A program made the translations under genes and the position numbers. Below the pieces are notes generated by a model that worked only from the letters and a program-made list of their open reading frames with translations, searched no databases and was not told where the DNA came from. A stretch of DNA of 55,384 nt from Marinobacterium litorale DSM 23545 (GTDB lineage Bacteria > Pseudomonadota > Gammaproteobacteria > Pseudomonadales > Balneatricaceae): assembly GCF_000428985.1 (NCBI RefSeq), contig NZ_AUAZ01000026.1, positions 1 through 55,384 on the forward strand. Reading direction: 5' to 3'. Position 1 is the first letter of the stretch. The number at the start of each line of letters is the position of its first letter. Positions 40,125-50,100 of this stretch are shown one piece after another.

Positions 40125-41471
40125 TTAGACACTGAGCAGCAGGAACTCACGCTCCCACGAACTGATGACACGTTTGAAGTTTTCGTGCTCTGCCCGCTTC
40201 ACCGCCACATAGCCTTCGGTGAACGCGCGTCCCAGGTAGCGCTGGGCAACGGCCGACTGCTCCATCTCCTCGACCGCACTTTCAATGGTGGTCGGCAAGG
40301 AGAAGTTCTTCAAATCGTAGGCCCGCCCCTGGCAAGGTGCGGAAGGAACCACCTTTTCCATCATGCCGATATAGCCACACAACAGGCTGGCTGCGATGGC
40401 CAGATACGCATTGGCATCGGCGCCTGCAAGGCGGTTTTCCAGGCGCCTGTTGTCCGCATCGGATTCAGGGATCCGCAGGCCACAGGTCCGGTTGGCATGG
40501 CCCCACTCCACATTGACCGGTGCCGAGGTGTCGGGCAGAAAGCGTCTGAACGAGTTGACGTTGGGCGCCAGCAACGGCAGAAGTTCCGGGATGTAACGTT
40601 GCATACCGCCGATGTGATAGCGGAACAGCTGGCTCATCTCACCGTTTTCATCACTGAAGATATTGCGCCCGGTGTTTACATCCAAAATACTCTGATGCAG
40701 GTGCATGGCACTGCCCGGCTCATTGGTGATCGGCTTAGCCATAAACGTAGCCAGCACATTGTGCTTCATCGCGGCCTCGCGCATGGTGCGTTTAAACACC
40801 TGCACATGGTCGGCCAGCATCAGTGGGTCGCCATGGAGGAAGTTGATCTCCATCTGCGCGGTCCCCTCTTCGTGGATCAGGGTATCGATCTCCAGCCCCT
40901 GATATTCACACCAGTCGTACATATCCTCGAACAGCGGATCGAACTCATTGGCCGCTTCGATAGAGAACGACTGGCGCCCGGTCTCCGGGCGTCCTGAGCG
41001 GCCTATCGGCGGTTGTAATGGCACATCCGGATCATCGCTGCGTTTGGTCAGGTAAAACTCCATCTCCGGAGCCACAACCGGCTTCCAACCCTGCTGATCA
41101 TAGAGTGCCAGAACCCGTTTCAGGACGTTGCGGGGCGACAGTTCAATGGGGTTGCCATCCCGGTCGTAGGTATCATGGATCACCTGAGCGGTGGGCTCCT
41201 GAGTCCAGGGCAGCAGGAAAACCGCATCCGGGTCCGGCTGGCACACCATATCGATATCCGCCGGATCAAGCAGCGAGTAGTAGATATCGTCATCGATCCA
41301 GTCACCGGTCACCGTCTGCAGCAAAACGCTCTCCGGCAGATGCATCCCGCGCTCGTACAGAAACTTGTCCACGGGCGTTATTTTGCCACGCACGATTCCG
41401 GTCAGATCGCTGACCACACACTCCACCTCGGTGACTCTGTTTTCCTTGAGCCAGGTAGCCAGACGCTGCAT
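40125..41471 (-). CDS. puuA: Gamma-glutamylpolyamine synthetase, PuuA type (copy 1)
   Basis: A 448-residue glutamine-synthetase-fold ligase that joins glutamate to an amine such as putrescine using ATP. Visible parts are VVSDLTGIVRGK at the front, the metal/ATP-site region PVVAPEMEFYL, GTAQMEINFLHGDP, GSAMHLHQSI, NSFRRF and GHANRTCGLRIPESD. The VSDLTGIVRGK opening and missing adenylylation loop separate PuuA-type ligases from true GlnA. It is divergent from a second such ligase at 41688 and upstream of puuB. It would feed the oxidase with gamma-glutamylputrescine. Confidence 0.9.
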   Translation of the reverse strand: MQRLATWLKENRVTEVECVVSDLTGIVRGKITPVDKFLYERGMHLPESVLLQTVTGDWIDDDIYYSLLDPADIDMVCQPDPDAVFLLPWTQEPTAQVIHDTYDRDGNPIELSPRNVLKRVLALYDQQGWKPVVAPEMEFYLTKRSDDPDVPLQPPIGRSGRPETGRQSFSIEAANEFDPLFEDMYDWCEYQGLEIDTLIHEEGTAQMEINFLHGDPLMLADHVQVFKRTMREAAMKHNVLATFMAKPITNEPGSAMHLHQSILDVNTGRNIFSDENGEMSQLFRYHIGGMQRYIPELLPLLAPNVNSFRRFLPDTSAPVNVEWGHANRTCGLRIPESDADNRRLENRLAGADANAYLAIAASLLCGYIGMMEKVVPSAPCQGRAYDLKNFSLPTTIESAVEEMEQSAVAQRYLGRAFTEGYVAVKRAEHENFKRVISSWEREFLLLSV

Positions 41472-41687
41472 TGAATCCCCCTGTGTATTGCTTCAGACGC
41501 CGCCCAACCGCGCCACGCGGCGTTCGGCTATTGCGCATGACGTTACAACCAAAGTCAGTGCTAAGCAATCGGCGGAAGAGACAAGTAACGGCCTAAAGCC
41601 GCTGTAATTGTTGACTTTGACCCGGGGTTGGATTTCACTCCAAGGGGACAGAGTCTGCGAGACTCTGTAGCTTTCTGGTGGTGGACA
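41472..41687. promoter_or_regulatory. Divergent promoter region of the two puuA-type genes
   Basis: A 216-base gap shared by two divergent ligase genes. A perfect nine-pair hairpin or operator lies at 41648-41668 (ACAGAGTCT, GCG, AGACTCTGT), 20 bases before the start of the right-hand gene. A TTGACT at about 41610 could be a -35 box for that gene, but its -10 partner (TTCACT) is poor. No sigma-54 match was found on either strand. A shared regulator of polyamine use is the natural guess. Confidence 0.5.
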
Positions 41688-43082
41688 ATGAACGAACATA
41701 TCAAAGGGTGGTTGGAGCTACCCGACCCGGCCGAAGCCGGCCAATTCCTGGATCAACATCCCGATCTGCAGTTTATCGATCTTCTGATTGCCGACATGAA
41801 CGGCATCGTACGAGGCAAGCGGATCGATCGCTCCGCACTTAAAAAGGTATTCGAGCGCGGTGTCGCTTTACCCGCCTCGCTTTACGGCCTCGACATTCTC
41901 GGCGAAACGGTGGAAAGCACCGGTCTCGGGCTGGAGATTGGCGAGGCGGATCACACCTGCTACCCGGTTCCTGGCACCCTGACCATGGAACCTTGGCAGA
42001 AACGGCCTATCGCGCAGCTTTTGATGAGCATGTACGAGGATGAGCAGACGCCGTTCTATGCCGACCCTCGCACCGTCCTTAAAAGTGTACTGAAACGGTT
42101 TGAAGAGCTTGAACTGACGCCGGTTACCGCATTTGAGCTGGAGTTTTACCTGATTGATCAGGAAAACATCGCCGGTCGACCGCAGCCTCCCAAATCGCCT
42201 ATTTCCGGCAAGCGTCCGGAAAGTGTGCAGGTCTACTCCATCGACGAGCTCGATGAGTACGCGGACTTCCTGACCGATGTCATCGACGCGGCCAGAGCAC
42301 AGAACCTGCCGGCCGATACGATCGTTGCCGAATCCGCGCCGGGGCAGTTTGAGATCAACCTGCAGCACGTGGACTGCCCGCTGCGCTCCTGCGACAACGC
42401 CACGCTGCTGCGCCGGGTGATCAAGAGCGTCGCCTACGACCATGAGATGGATACCACCTTCATGGCCAAACCCTACGCGGATCAGGCCGGTAACGGCATG
42501 CACCTGCATATCAGCCTGGTTGATGCTCAGGGCAAGAATGTTTTCGCGCTGGACCCGGACACCGAGCAACCCAACGACATCATGCGCTGGGCGATTGGCG
42601 GGCTGATTGAGGCGATGGAGGACTACTTGGCGATCCTCTGCCCCAACATCAACTCTTACCGGCGCTTCAGCCAGGGGTTCTATGTGCCGACCTGGCCCTG
42701 CTGGGGTGTGGAAAACAGAACGACCGCACTGCGCATACCCGGGGGCGAACCCGAGGCGACCCGGATCGAACACCGCCTGGCGGGAACCGATGCCAACCCC
42801 TACCTGCTGATGGCGGCGATGCTGGCGTCCATGCACTTCGGGATAACACACAAGATTGAACCCCCTCCCCCCGTTGAGGGCAATGCATACGATCAGCAGG
42901 AACTGGTGCTACCGGGCAACTTGCGCGATGCACTGCGCGAGTTGGAAAGCTCGGGCATGATGCGCGAATACCTGGGTAACGACTTCCTGAATGTATTCAT
43001 CGCCTGTAAAGAGCATGAGCTGACCCAGTTTGAACAGACCATCTCCGATCTGGAGTACACCTGGTATCTGCATACGGTCTAG
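41688..43082 (+). CDS. Gamma-glutamylpolyamine synthetase, PuuA type (copy 2)
   Basis: A 464-residue relative of the product at 40125-41471, sharing the ligase fold with FIDLLIADMNGIVRGKRI, PVTAFELEFYLID, APGQFEINLQHVD, GNGMHLHISLVD, NSYRRF and NRTTALRIPGG. It differs clearly across its length, so it is not a recent copy and may act on another amine or be spermidine-preferring. Start ATG 41688 follows GGTGGTGGA; the in-frame codon at 41628 would put the hairpin inside the gene. It is followed 48 bases later by an inositol-monophosphatase-family gene, probably in one transcript. Confidence 0.88.
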   Translation: MNEHIKGWLELPDPAEAGQFLDQHPDLQFIDLLIADMNGIVRGKRIDRSALKKVFERGVALPASLYGLDILGETVESTGLGLEIGEADHTCYPVPGTLTMEPWQKRPIAQLLMSMYEDEQTPFYADPRTVLKSVLKRFEELELTPVTAFELEFYLIDQENIAGRPQPPKSPISGKRPESVQVYSIDELDEYADFLTDVIDAARAQNLPADTIVAESAPGQFEINLQHVDCPLRSCDNATLLRRVIKSVAYDHEMDTTFMAKPYADQAGNGMHLHISLVDAQGKNVFALDPDTEQPNDIMRWAIGGLIEAMEDYLAILCPNINSYRRFSQGFYVPTWPCWGVENRTTALRIPGGEPEATRIEHRLAGTDANPYLLMAAMLASMHFGITHKIEPPPPVEGNAYDQQELVLPGNLRDALRELESSGMMREYLGNDFLNVFIACKEHELTQFEQTISDLEYTWYLHTV

Positions 43083-43130
43083 CGCCCGGCAAACACGCGT
43101 CACCGCACACCCATGCTTACGAGGAGACGG

Positions 43131-43973
43131 ATGGCTATTACGCAGCAGCAGGAAAATGCCCTTGTTGATCTGGTCCGACAGGTTGCGCAGGCAGAGATAA
43201 CACCCCGTTTCCGCCGCTTGCCCGAGCAGGCGGTGCGCGTAAAGTCCTCAGTCCACGACCTGGTTACCGAGGCGGATTTAGCCGCCGAGGCCGCTATAAC
43301 GGCCGGGGTAAACCGTATCTTGCCCGCGGCCAGAGTCGTGGGTGAAGAAGCGGTGGCGAGTGATCCGAAGATTCTGGAACACCTTGTCGGTGCCGAATAC
43401 GCGGTGCTGATCGACCCGGTGGATGGCACCTGGAACTATGCCAACGGCCTGGCGACTCATGGCGTGTTACTCGCGGTGATGCATCAGGAACAGACGATCC
43501 TCGGACTCTTATATGACCCGGTCATGGACGACTGGATACTGGCGCGGCGCGGCGGTGGCTCCTGGTTCTGCACCCCCGACACCCGCCCGGTGGCCATGAC
43601 GGTGAGCGAGACCAAACCACTGACCGAACTGACCGGCTTTATGACGCCGTTCAGTTTTCCGGCCCATTGCCGCCAGGAAGCCGCTAGCGCCATGCTCACC
43701 TTCGGACGCGCCCATACACTGCGCTGCGCCTGCCACGAGTACCGTATGCTGGTCCAGGGCAACGTGGATTTCTACATCAACGCCAGCGCCAAACCCTGGG
43801 ATCATGCCGCCGGAGTGCTGGCACTGGAGGAGGCCGGCGGCAAAGCCGGTTTTCTTGATGGCCGCCCCTACTCACCACTGGTCAGCGATGGCTTTCTGGT
43901 CGCAGCCAACAGCGATGCCACTCTGGACGCGATTCGACACCAGTTTGGCGGCTGTCTCTACGAAGCCACTTAG
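43131..43973 (+). CDS. Inositol-monophosphatase-family phosphatase
   Basis: A protein of about 280 residues with the metal-dependent sugar-phosphatase signatures: VVGEEAVA (first metal-site Glu), DPVDGTWNYANGL (Asp-x-x-Asp-Gly-Thr core) and WDHAAGVLALEEAGG near the C-terminus. Members hydrolyse inositol phosphate, histidinol phosphate, 3'-phosphoadenosine phosphate and related compounds; the sequence does not decide. In puu-type loci such genes occur next to PuuA homologues. Start ATG 43131 has GAGGAGA four bases upstream; ATG 43113 is an alternative. Its stop overlaps the end of the convergent regulator gene by four bases. Confidence 0.85.
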   Translation: MAITQQQENALVDLVRQVAQAEITPRFRRLPEQAVRVKSSVHDLVTEADLAAEAAITAGVNRILPAARVVGEEAVASDPKILEHLVGAEYAVLIDPVDGTWNYANGLATHGVLLAVMHQEQTILGLLYDPVMDDWILARRGGGSWFCTPDTRPVAMTVSETKPLTELTGFMTPFSFPAHCRQEAASAMLTFGRAHTLRCACHEYRMLVQGNVDFYINASAKPWDHAAGVLALEEAGGKAGFLDGRPYSPLVSDGFLVAANSDATLDAIRHQFGGCLYEAT

Positions 43974-46210
43974 TGTGACTTCTGCTCACCGCTGACCAGT
44001 CGTTTCAGCAATGCCTCCGCCGGTTCCGGGTAACCGAAGTGGTAACCCTGCAGGTGCATTCCCGGAAAGCGCCCGGTTAACAGCGCGGCGTGGCGCTCGG
44101 TTTCAACCCCTTCGGCAACCACCCGCAGGCCGAGAAACTCGCCCAGGTTATTAATCGTGGCTACGATCTCCGCATCCATGGGATCATCCGGAGCGTGCAT
44201 GACGAACGCGCGGTCGATTTTCACCTCCTCGATGGGAAGCTTTCTCAGATAAGCCAGCGACGAGTAACCGGTACCAAAATCATCCACCGAGAAACCGGCG
44301 CCGCGCTCAACAACACGCTTCATCTTTTCGATAACCAGGTCGGTGTTTTCGATCATCAGCCCCTCGGTCACCTCCAGCGTCAGCCGTCCTGAAGGGATCC
44401 CGTGCGCATCGATAAGATCACCGACAAAGGCTTCGAAATCCGCTTCGCGGAAGTGGCGTGGACAGATATTAACGGACACGCGGATCGCCAGCCCCTGCTG
44501 TTCCAGCTTCGCTATCAGCGCCACAGACTGCCTCAGCACCCAGCGCTCCAGGCCAACGATCAAACTGGATTGTTCGGCGATCGGAATGAAACGCCCGGGC
44601 GGCAACAGCCCCTCCTGGGGATGGTCCCAGCGCACCAGTACCTCCAGCCCCTGGCAGTGGCCGTTCGGATCGATCTGCGGCTGGGCAAACAGGCGTAACT
44701 CCTCGCCCTCGATGGCACGGCTCAGGTCGCTCTCCAGACGAAAGCGCTGACGGACCGAACGGCCCATGGAGTCCTCAAAAAACAGCACCGGCTCACCCTC
44801 CGTCTTGGCCAGGTGGTGAGCGGTATCGGCATGCTGAAGCGCCAGCGCCGCACTGTCCACTTCCGGTGACGGAATCATGACGATACCCACCGTGCACTCA
44901 AGCAGTATTGTGCCTGCCCCTTCAATTGTGAAGGGCGTCATCATCGCCTGCTGTATACGGCGGACAACCTCGTCGGCGCACCGGGATGCATCGTCCAGTG
45001 AACGGGTATGCGGCGCCAGGGCCAGGCCGAATTCGTCTGCTCCCAGGCGCGCCAGGGTGTCATCTTCAGCCACGCAGGTTTTGAGTCGCGCGGCCAGCTC
45101 CCGCACAATTTGGTCCCCGACGAGATAACCGTGGCTCTCGTTGATCGCTTTAAATTTATTGAGATCAACGACCATCAGCGCGGTTATATCGCCGGATCGA
45201 TGACAATACCGGAGCAGATTGTCGAGGCGATCAAGCAGGAGCATTCGGTTAGGCAGACGCGTCACCGGATCGTGCCAGGTTAGAAAATCGACCTGCTCCT
45301 GGGTCTGTTTGAGGCTGGTGATGTCGCTGAAAACGGCCAGATAATTGGTAATCTCACCGGTATCATCGTGTACAGCGCTGATCGTGCGCAGCTCCGGGTA
45401 GCATTCACCGTCCTTACGGCGGTTGTAAATCTCGCCGGTCCAGTGCCCCTCTTCGTGTATACAGCGCCACATGGTCTTGTAAAACGCGTCATCGTGCATG
45501 CCTGATTTTAAAAACCGAGGGTTGCGCCCCAACGCCTCGGATTCGCTATAGCCTGTGATACGGCTAAACGAACGGTTGACGGCGATTACCCTGGCATCGG
45601 CATCGGTCAGCAGAATCCCCTCGGAGGTGCTCATGAATACGCGTTCAAACAGGTTTTTCGAGGAGCGCGTCACCAGCAGTTCCCGGGATTGCTTTTCCAG
45701 GGTCTGGTTGACTTGATCGAGCTCTTTCAGCCTTGTCTGCAGTTCCTCGTTAAGCTCCAGCAACCGATCCAGCATGCCCTGAAACGACAGGTGGGTACGA
45801 ACACGGGCACGAACCAGTGAGGCGCGAAACGGCTTGTGAATATAATCGACCGCGCCGACCTGAAATCCTTTCTCTTCCGATTCCACATCATTCAGCGCGG
45901 TAATAAAAATAACCGGTGTTCGCCTGAAACCAGGCATCTGCTTGATGCGACAACAGAGGTCAAACCCGTTCATGGCAGGCATCATGACATCCAGGATAAT
46001 CAGCTGGGGCTGCTCCCCGGATTCCAGGATGCGCAAAGCGGACGGACCATCGTTGGCGACAATCACGTCATAATCGGTACTCAGTGCTTCACTGATAATA
46101 CGGAGGTTATTGGGTTCATCGTCGACAACCAGAACCCGGTACATGGGCAGGCTGCTCGGCGAAGACCTGTCGATCACGTCCAAATCCAGCTCAGTGAAGG
46201 GGTCTGACAC
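43970..46210 (-). CDS. Response regulator REC-PAS-GGDEF(degenerate)-EAL
   Basis: A protein of about 746 residues. The receiver domain (about 24-145) has D30-D31 and phospho-acceptor D74 (IILDVMMPAMNG) and conserved YIHKPF; a coiled-coil linker, PAS domain (about 200-320), GGDEF domain and EAL domain follow. The cyclase motif reads GADEF (390-394), so synthesis is doubtful. The EAL part (EVL, E523) keeps NICPRHF, EVTEG, DDFGTGYSS, EEVKIDRAF and AEGVE, so it is likely a phosphorylation-controlled phosphodiesterase. The start is GTG 46210 with GGGAGGG eight bases upstream. It overlaps the REC-GGDEF gene by about 20 bases and is the third gene of the operon. Confidence 0.88.
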   Translation of the reverse strand: MSDPFTELDLDVIDRSSPSSLPMYRVLVVDDEPNNLRIISEALSTDYDVIVANDGPSALRILESGEQPQLIILDVMMPAMNGFDLCCRIKQMPGFRRTPVIFITALNDVESEEKGFQVGAVDYIHKPFRASLVRARVRTHLSFQGMLDRLLELNEELQTRLKELDQVNQTLEKQSRELLVTRSSKNLFERVFMSTSEGILLTDADARVIAVNRSFSRITGYSESEALGRNPRFLKSGMHDDAFYKTMWRCIHEEGHWTGEIYNRRKDGECYPELRTISAVHDDTGEITNYLAVFSDITSLKQTQEQVDFLTWHDPVTRLPNRMLLLDRLDNLLRYCHRSGDITALMVVDLNKFKAINESHGYLVGDQIVRELAARLKTCVAEDDTLARLGADEFGLALAPHTRSLDDASRCADEVVRRIQQAMMTPFTIEGAGTILLECTVGIVMIPSPEVDSAALALQHADTAHHLAKTEGEPVLFFEDSMGRSVRQRFRLESDLSRAIEGEELRLFAQPQIDPNGHCQGLEVLVRWDHPQEGLLPPGRFIPIAEQSSLIVGLERWVLRQSVALIAKLEQQGLAIRVSVNICPRHFREADFEAFVGDLIDAHGIPSGRLTLEVTEGLMIENTDLVIEKMKRVVERGAGFSVDDFGTGYSSLAYLRKLPIEEVKIDRAFVMHAPDDPMDAEIVATINNLGEFLGLRVVAEGVETERHAALLTGRFPGMHLQGYHFGYPEPAEALLKRLVSGEQKSH

Positions 46211-47105
46211 AGTTCCGCCCTCCCTCTTCCTTCGCCGCATAGAGCTGCCGATCAGCCTCGGCGATCAGCTCCTCGGGACTGCTTTGCACATGGGGGACGA
46301 CCGAGGCACACCCCAGCGTAATCGTGACGGTCTGACATTGAGGGCCGGAGTCCGGGCAGTCGCTGCATGTATGCTCGGCTTTACGACGCAACCCCTCCGC
46401 CACCAGCAAGGTCTCACCGAGATCGGATCCGGGCAGAAGGATCACAAACTCATCACCGCCAAACCGCGCAACCAGGTCCGAGGCGCGCTGCAGGTTGTTC
46501 TGGAGCAGGCCTGCCACCCGCTTTATACATTCATCGCCCGCCTGATGCCCGAGCGTATCGTTGATCGACTTAAAATGATCCATATCCACCAGCATCATGG
46601 ACAGTGGCTTGGCGTCGCGTGCCATCCGCCGCCACTCCAGATCCAGCTGACGCTGGAACATCCGACGGTTGGCGATATTGGTCAGGTGGTCGGTAAACGA
46701 CTCCGCTTTCAGCAGCTCCGTTTTGCGCTTGAGGTCGAGAAAGGTTTTGACCTTTGAGCGCAAGATGACCTGATTGTAGGGCTTTAGCATGTAATCGGTG
46801 GCGCCCGCCTTGAAGGCCGCCTCCACATCCGCCGTGCTGTCGGAACCAGTCACACAGATTACCGGCACCTCACCCAACTCGCCGACGGCCCTGAGATGCT
46901 CCAGGATGTCGATACCGCGCATATCCTCGAGATAAAGATCAAGCAGGATCAGATCCACCGGCTGTTGCAGCAGCTTAATCGCGTCCCGGCCGGATGTGGC
47001 AATCAGAAGGTTGTAGCTCTGGCCGAAAATTCCGGTGATCGCTCTCAGGCTGGCCGGGTCATCCTCAATTACCAGTATGGTGGCATCCATGTGGTCATAG
47101 GTCAT
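46191..47105 (-). CDS. Response regulator diguanylate cyclase (REC-GGDEF)
   Basis: A 304-residue protein. The receiver domain (about 8-125) has E14-D15-D16, phospho-acceptor D56 (LILLDLYLED) and the LKPYN lysine; the GGDEF domain (about 140-300) has an intact RFGGDEF (216-220) and an RxxD inhibitory site (RASD). It is the WspR/PleD-type arrangement for phosphorylation-driven cyclic-di-GMP synthesis. An unusual cysteine cluster, CSDCPDSGPQC, lies in the second half of the GGDEF domain. It begins in an ATGA overlap with the hybrid kinase gene and ends inside the next regulator gene. Confidence 0.92.
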   Translation of the reverse strand: MTYDHMDATILVIEDDPASLRAITGIFGQSYNLLIATSGRDAIKLLQQPVDLILLDLYLEDMRGIDILEHLRAVGELGEVPVICVTGSDSTADVEAAFKAGATDYMLKPYNQVILRSKVKTFLDLKRKTELLKAESFTDHLTNIANRRMFQRQLDLEWRRMARDAKPLSMMLVDMDHFKSINDTLGHQAGDECIKRVAGLLQNNLQRASDLVARFGGDEFVILLPGSDLGETLLVAEGLRRKAEHTCSDCPDSGPQCQTVTITLGCASVVPHVQSSPEELIAEADRQLYAAKEEGGRNCVRPLH

Positions 47106-50100
47106 CGCAACTGTTCCAGAATCTCTTTGATCTCGGCTTGGGCTCTGGGATAGTCGAACATATCAACTGCATCCTGCAGGCGTCGTGCACGGTTTTCCAT
47201 TCGCAATGCTTTCAGGGAGTTTAGCACTGCATGCAGTTTGTCATCGGGAACAACACGATGGGCCTCAAGTATTTGATCGATCTCTTCCAACCACTGAGTC
47301 AGAGCGCTCCTGTCTTCGAGCGGATTAACGGCGTGTAGAACCGGTCCCTCGTCACGCGGCGTCAAACGCATCAAGTGCTCTCGAAGCAGTGTCTGTAACT
47401 GCTCGAACCCGGACCACTCCCCCTGCTTGAGCGAAGCTTCCAGCTGGGATGCAGCCTCAGCCAGAGACGTGTCCGCTATATTCCCCGCAGCGCCTTTCAA
47501 CTGATGCACACGTGCACACGCTTGATTCGCATCATCCTCGGCTCGAAGCCTGTCCAGATCCCGGCTCAAGCCGGAAAAACTTTTGCTGAACGCATCCAGA
47601 CACCGCTCAAGTAGCTGCCGGTCGCCCCCGAGCTGACTCATGGCCCGGTTCAGATCGATAAAGCCGGGCAGTCCGTCCTCCGTTTTTTCGGCCTCAATCT
47701 TCTGCGCAGCCTCAATCGGCTCCGGTTCGGGCCCCGCTTCCGGTGTACAGAGCTCAATCAGGGTTTTATGCAGCTCTCGCAGTAACAGTGGCTTGGTCAG
47801 GTAGGCATCCATACCGGCATCGGCGGCCTCCTGTTTATCCTCATCCAGAACCGATGCCGACAGAGCAATGATTCTGGGTTGGACGATATCCAGCTCACGA
47901 ATTCTCCTCGCTGCCTCATGACCGGAGATACCGGGCATATGTACATCCATCAGCACCGCTTGATAACGCTGGGTTTGAACGGACTCCACGGCAGCTTCAC
48001 CACTATCCACAGCATGAAAACTTGCGCCGATGCGGCTAAGCAGCTGGGTGGCCACATCACGGTTCAACGCCAGATCATCCACCACCAGAATACGGACACC
48101 CGACAAAGGCGGCAGTGATGAGCCTCGTTGCATCGGTGCCCCGGCTGGTTGTGCCTGAGCGAGCCCCGAGCGCAAACTGACGATGGCATCATACAGTCTG
48201 GACGGGGTTAGAGGCCGTGTTATCAGCGTAGCCCCATCCTGCACGTAGACCTTGAGGTCGTCCTCGCTGGAACTGGCGGGCACAACCATCACCACACCAA
48301 GGCGCTCTACGTCCCGGCATTGACTCAGACAACGGCTGGCCGGCCCATTCCAGTCAGGATCCGCGAACAGATCGGTATCGATGATAATCACCCGGTAGTT
48401 ACTGACAGTCTGCTGACTCACCTGCTCTTCGAGCATCCGTGGTGAGTCAATCGGCACGCTGTTGATATGCCAGGCATGGGCATAACGTTCTACACTCCGG
48501 ACCAACGTCTTGGACTCCGTCACCAGCAGCAGTTCCACCGAGGAGAGCTCCAGCTCATCATACCGACGCACACCGGGTGTCAGGTCACAACTTAACTTCA
48601 GGGTGAATTGCGAGCCTTTCCCCAGCTCGCTTTCTACGTCAAGGGTCCCGCCCAACAGGTGGGTCAGGTGGCGACAGATGGTCAGCCCCAATCCGCTGCC
48701 GCCAAAATGGCGCGTGGTACTGTCATCGGCCTGACTGAAACTATCGAACACCTGTACCAGACGGTTCTGCGGAATACCCACACCGGTATCGGAAACCACA
48801 AAAGCCAGTTCCGTCGTAGCGTCCGTACTTGATATTTCATGAATACTCAGGTGAACCGATCCTTCACCGGTAAACTTGATCGCATTCCCCAGCAGATTGG
48901 AGAGTATCTGGCCCACACGCAGCGGATCGCTGATCAGGCGCTGAGGCACTCGGGGGTCCACCTCGACGGACAGCTCCAGCCCCTTGTTGTCGGCGCTGAC
49001 GGAGAATAGATCCACGGTACGCTGAAGCAGCTCCTCGACGCTGAAATCCACCCTTTCCACCTTGACTCCATTGGCTTCCAGGCGGGACAAATCAAGGATA
49101 TCGTTGAGCAGATGAAGGAGCGCATCGGACGCCTGATAGGTTTTTTCAACAAAGGACTTTTGCTGGTCCGTAAGTGAGCTTTCACGGAGAATCGTCAGCA
49201 TGCCGATGATCGCATTCATCGGCGTACGGATCTCATGGCTCATGTTGGCCAGAAACGCACTTTTGGCTTTTGTCGCCTGCTCCGCCTCCTCCCTGCGTTG
49301 ATCCAGTGCGGCGTTCAGCTCAATCAGCGCCTGCTCCGATTCATGCTGTTCAGTCACGTCCTGAGCCACGGAGATGAAGCCGCGCTCTTCGCCACTGACA
49401 TCAAACGGGATGTAGAGTGTATCGACCAGACAGCGCTTTCCATCACTACGCTGAAACCAGACCTGTGAGCGGGTTTCCAAACCATTCAGGACGCGCTGAT
49501 AAAATTCCTGCCGTGATGCAAACAGAGTATTGCCCACAAACTCCGACAGATGCTTGCCGACGGCCTTACCACTGGGTATGCCAAACCAGGCTTCCGACTC
49601 TCGATTGATAAAGCGACAACAGAAGCTCTCATCCCAGTGTGCGATCACTATAGGCAGGTGGTCGGTTATCGAACGGATGAATGCCAGGACCTTGTTAATC
49701 TCCGCCGTTTGACGCTCCACCTCATGATGAAGCTCGATGTTGTTGGCATGGCGAACCTTCGCCTCAAGCTCACGCTCATGGATCTCTTCTGACATTCTGC
49801 GATGGCGCCGTAACACCAGGAAGCCAATCAACGAGAGCAAGCCCACCAGGAAGGCGTACACGGCAAAGCCCAGTTCATCCTGCGATGTTACCGCCGCCGA
49901 AAGCTCACTTTGCGTTATGCCGGTCACCAGGTACCAGCGCTCTTCAGGATAAAATGATGTCTGCAACGAATCGGGCAACTCAACACGCTGACTCAACCAG
50001 TAAGTGCCTTCGGGGCCTACCAGAGACTGGCTAACACCGTCGTACAGCTGCTCACTGCGGGCTCCCAGATAATCTTTGAGTCCGGATTCACGACCAAACA

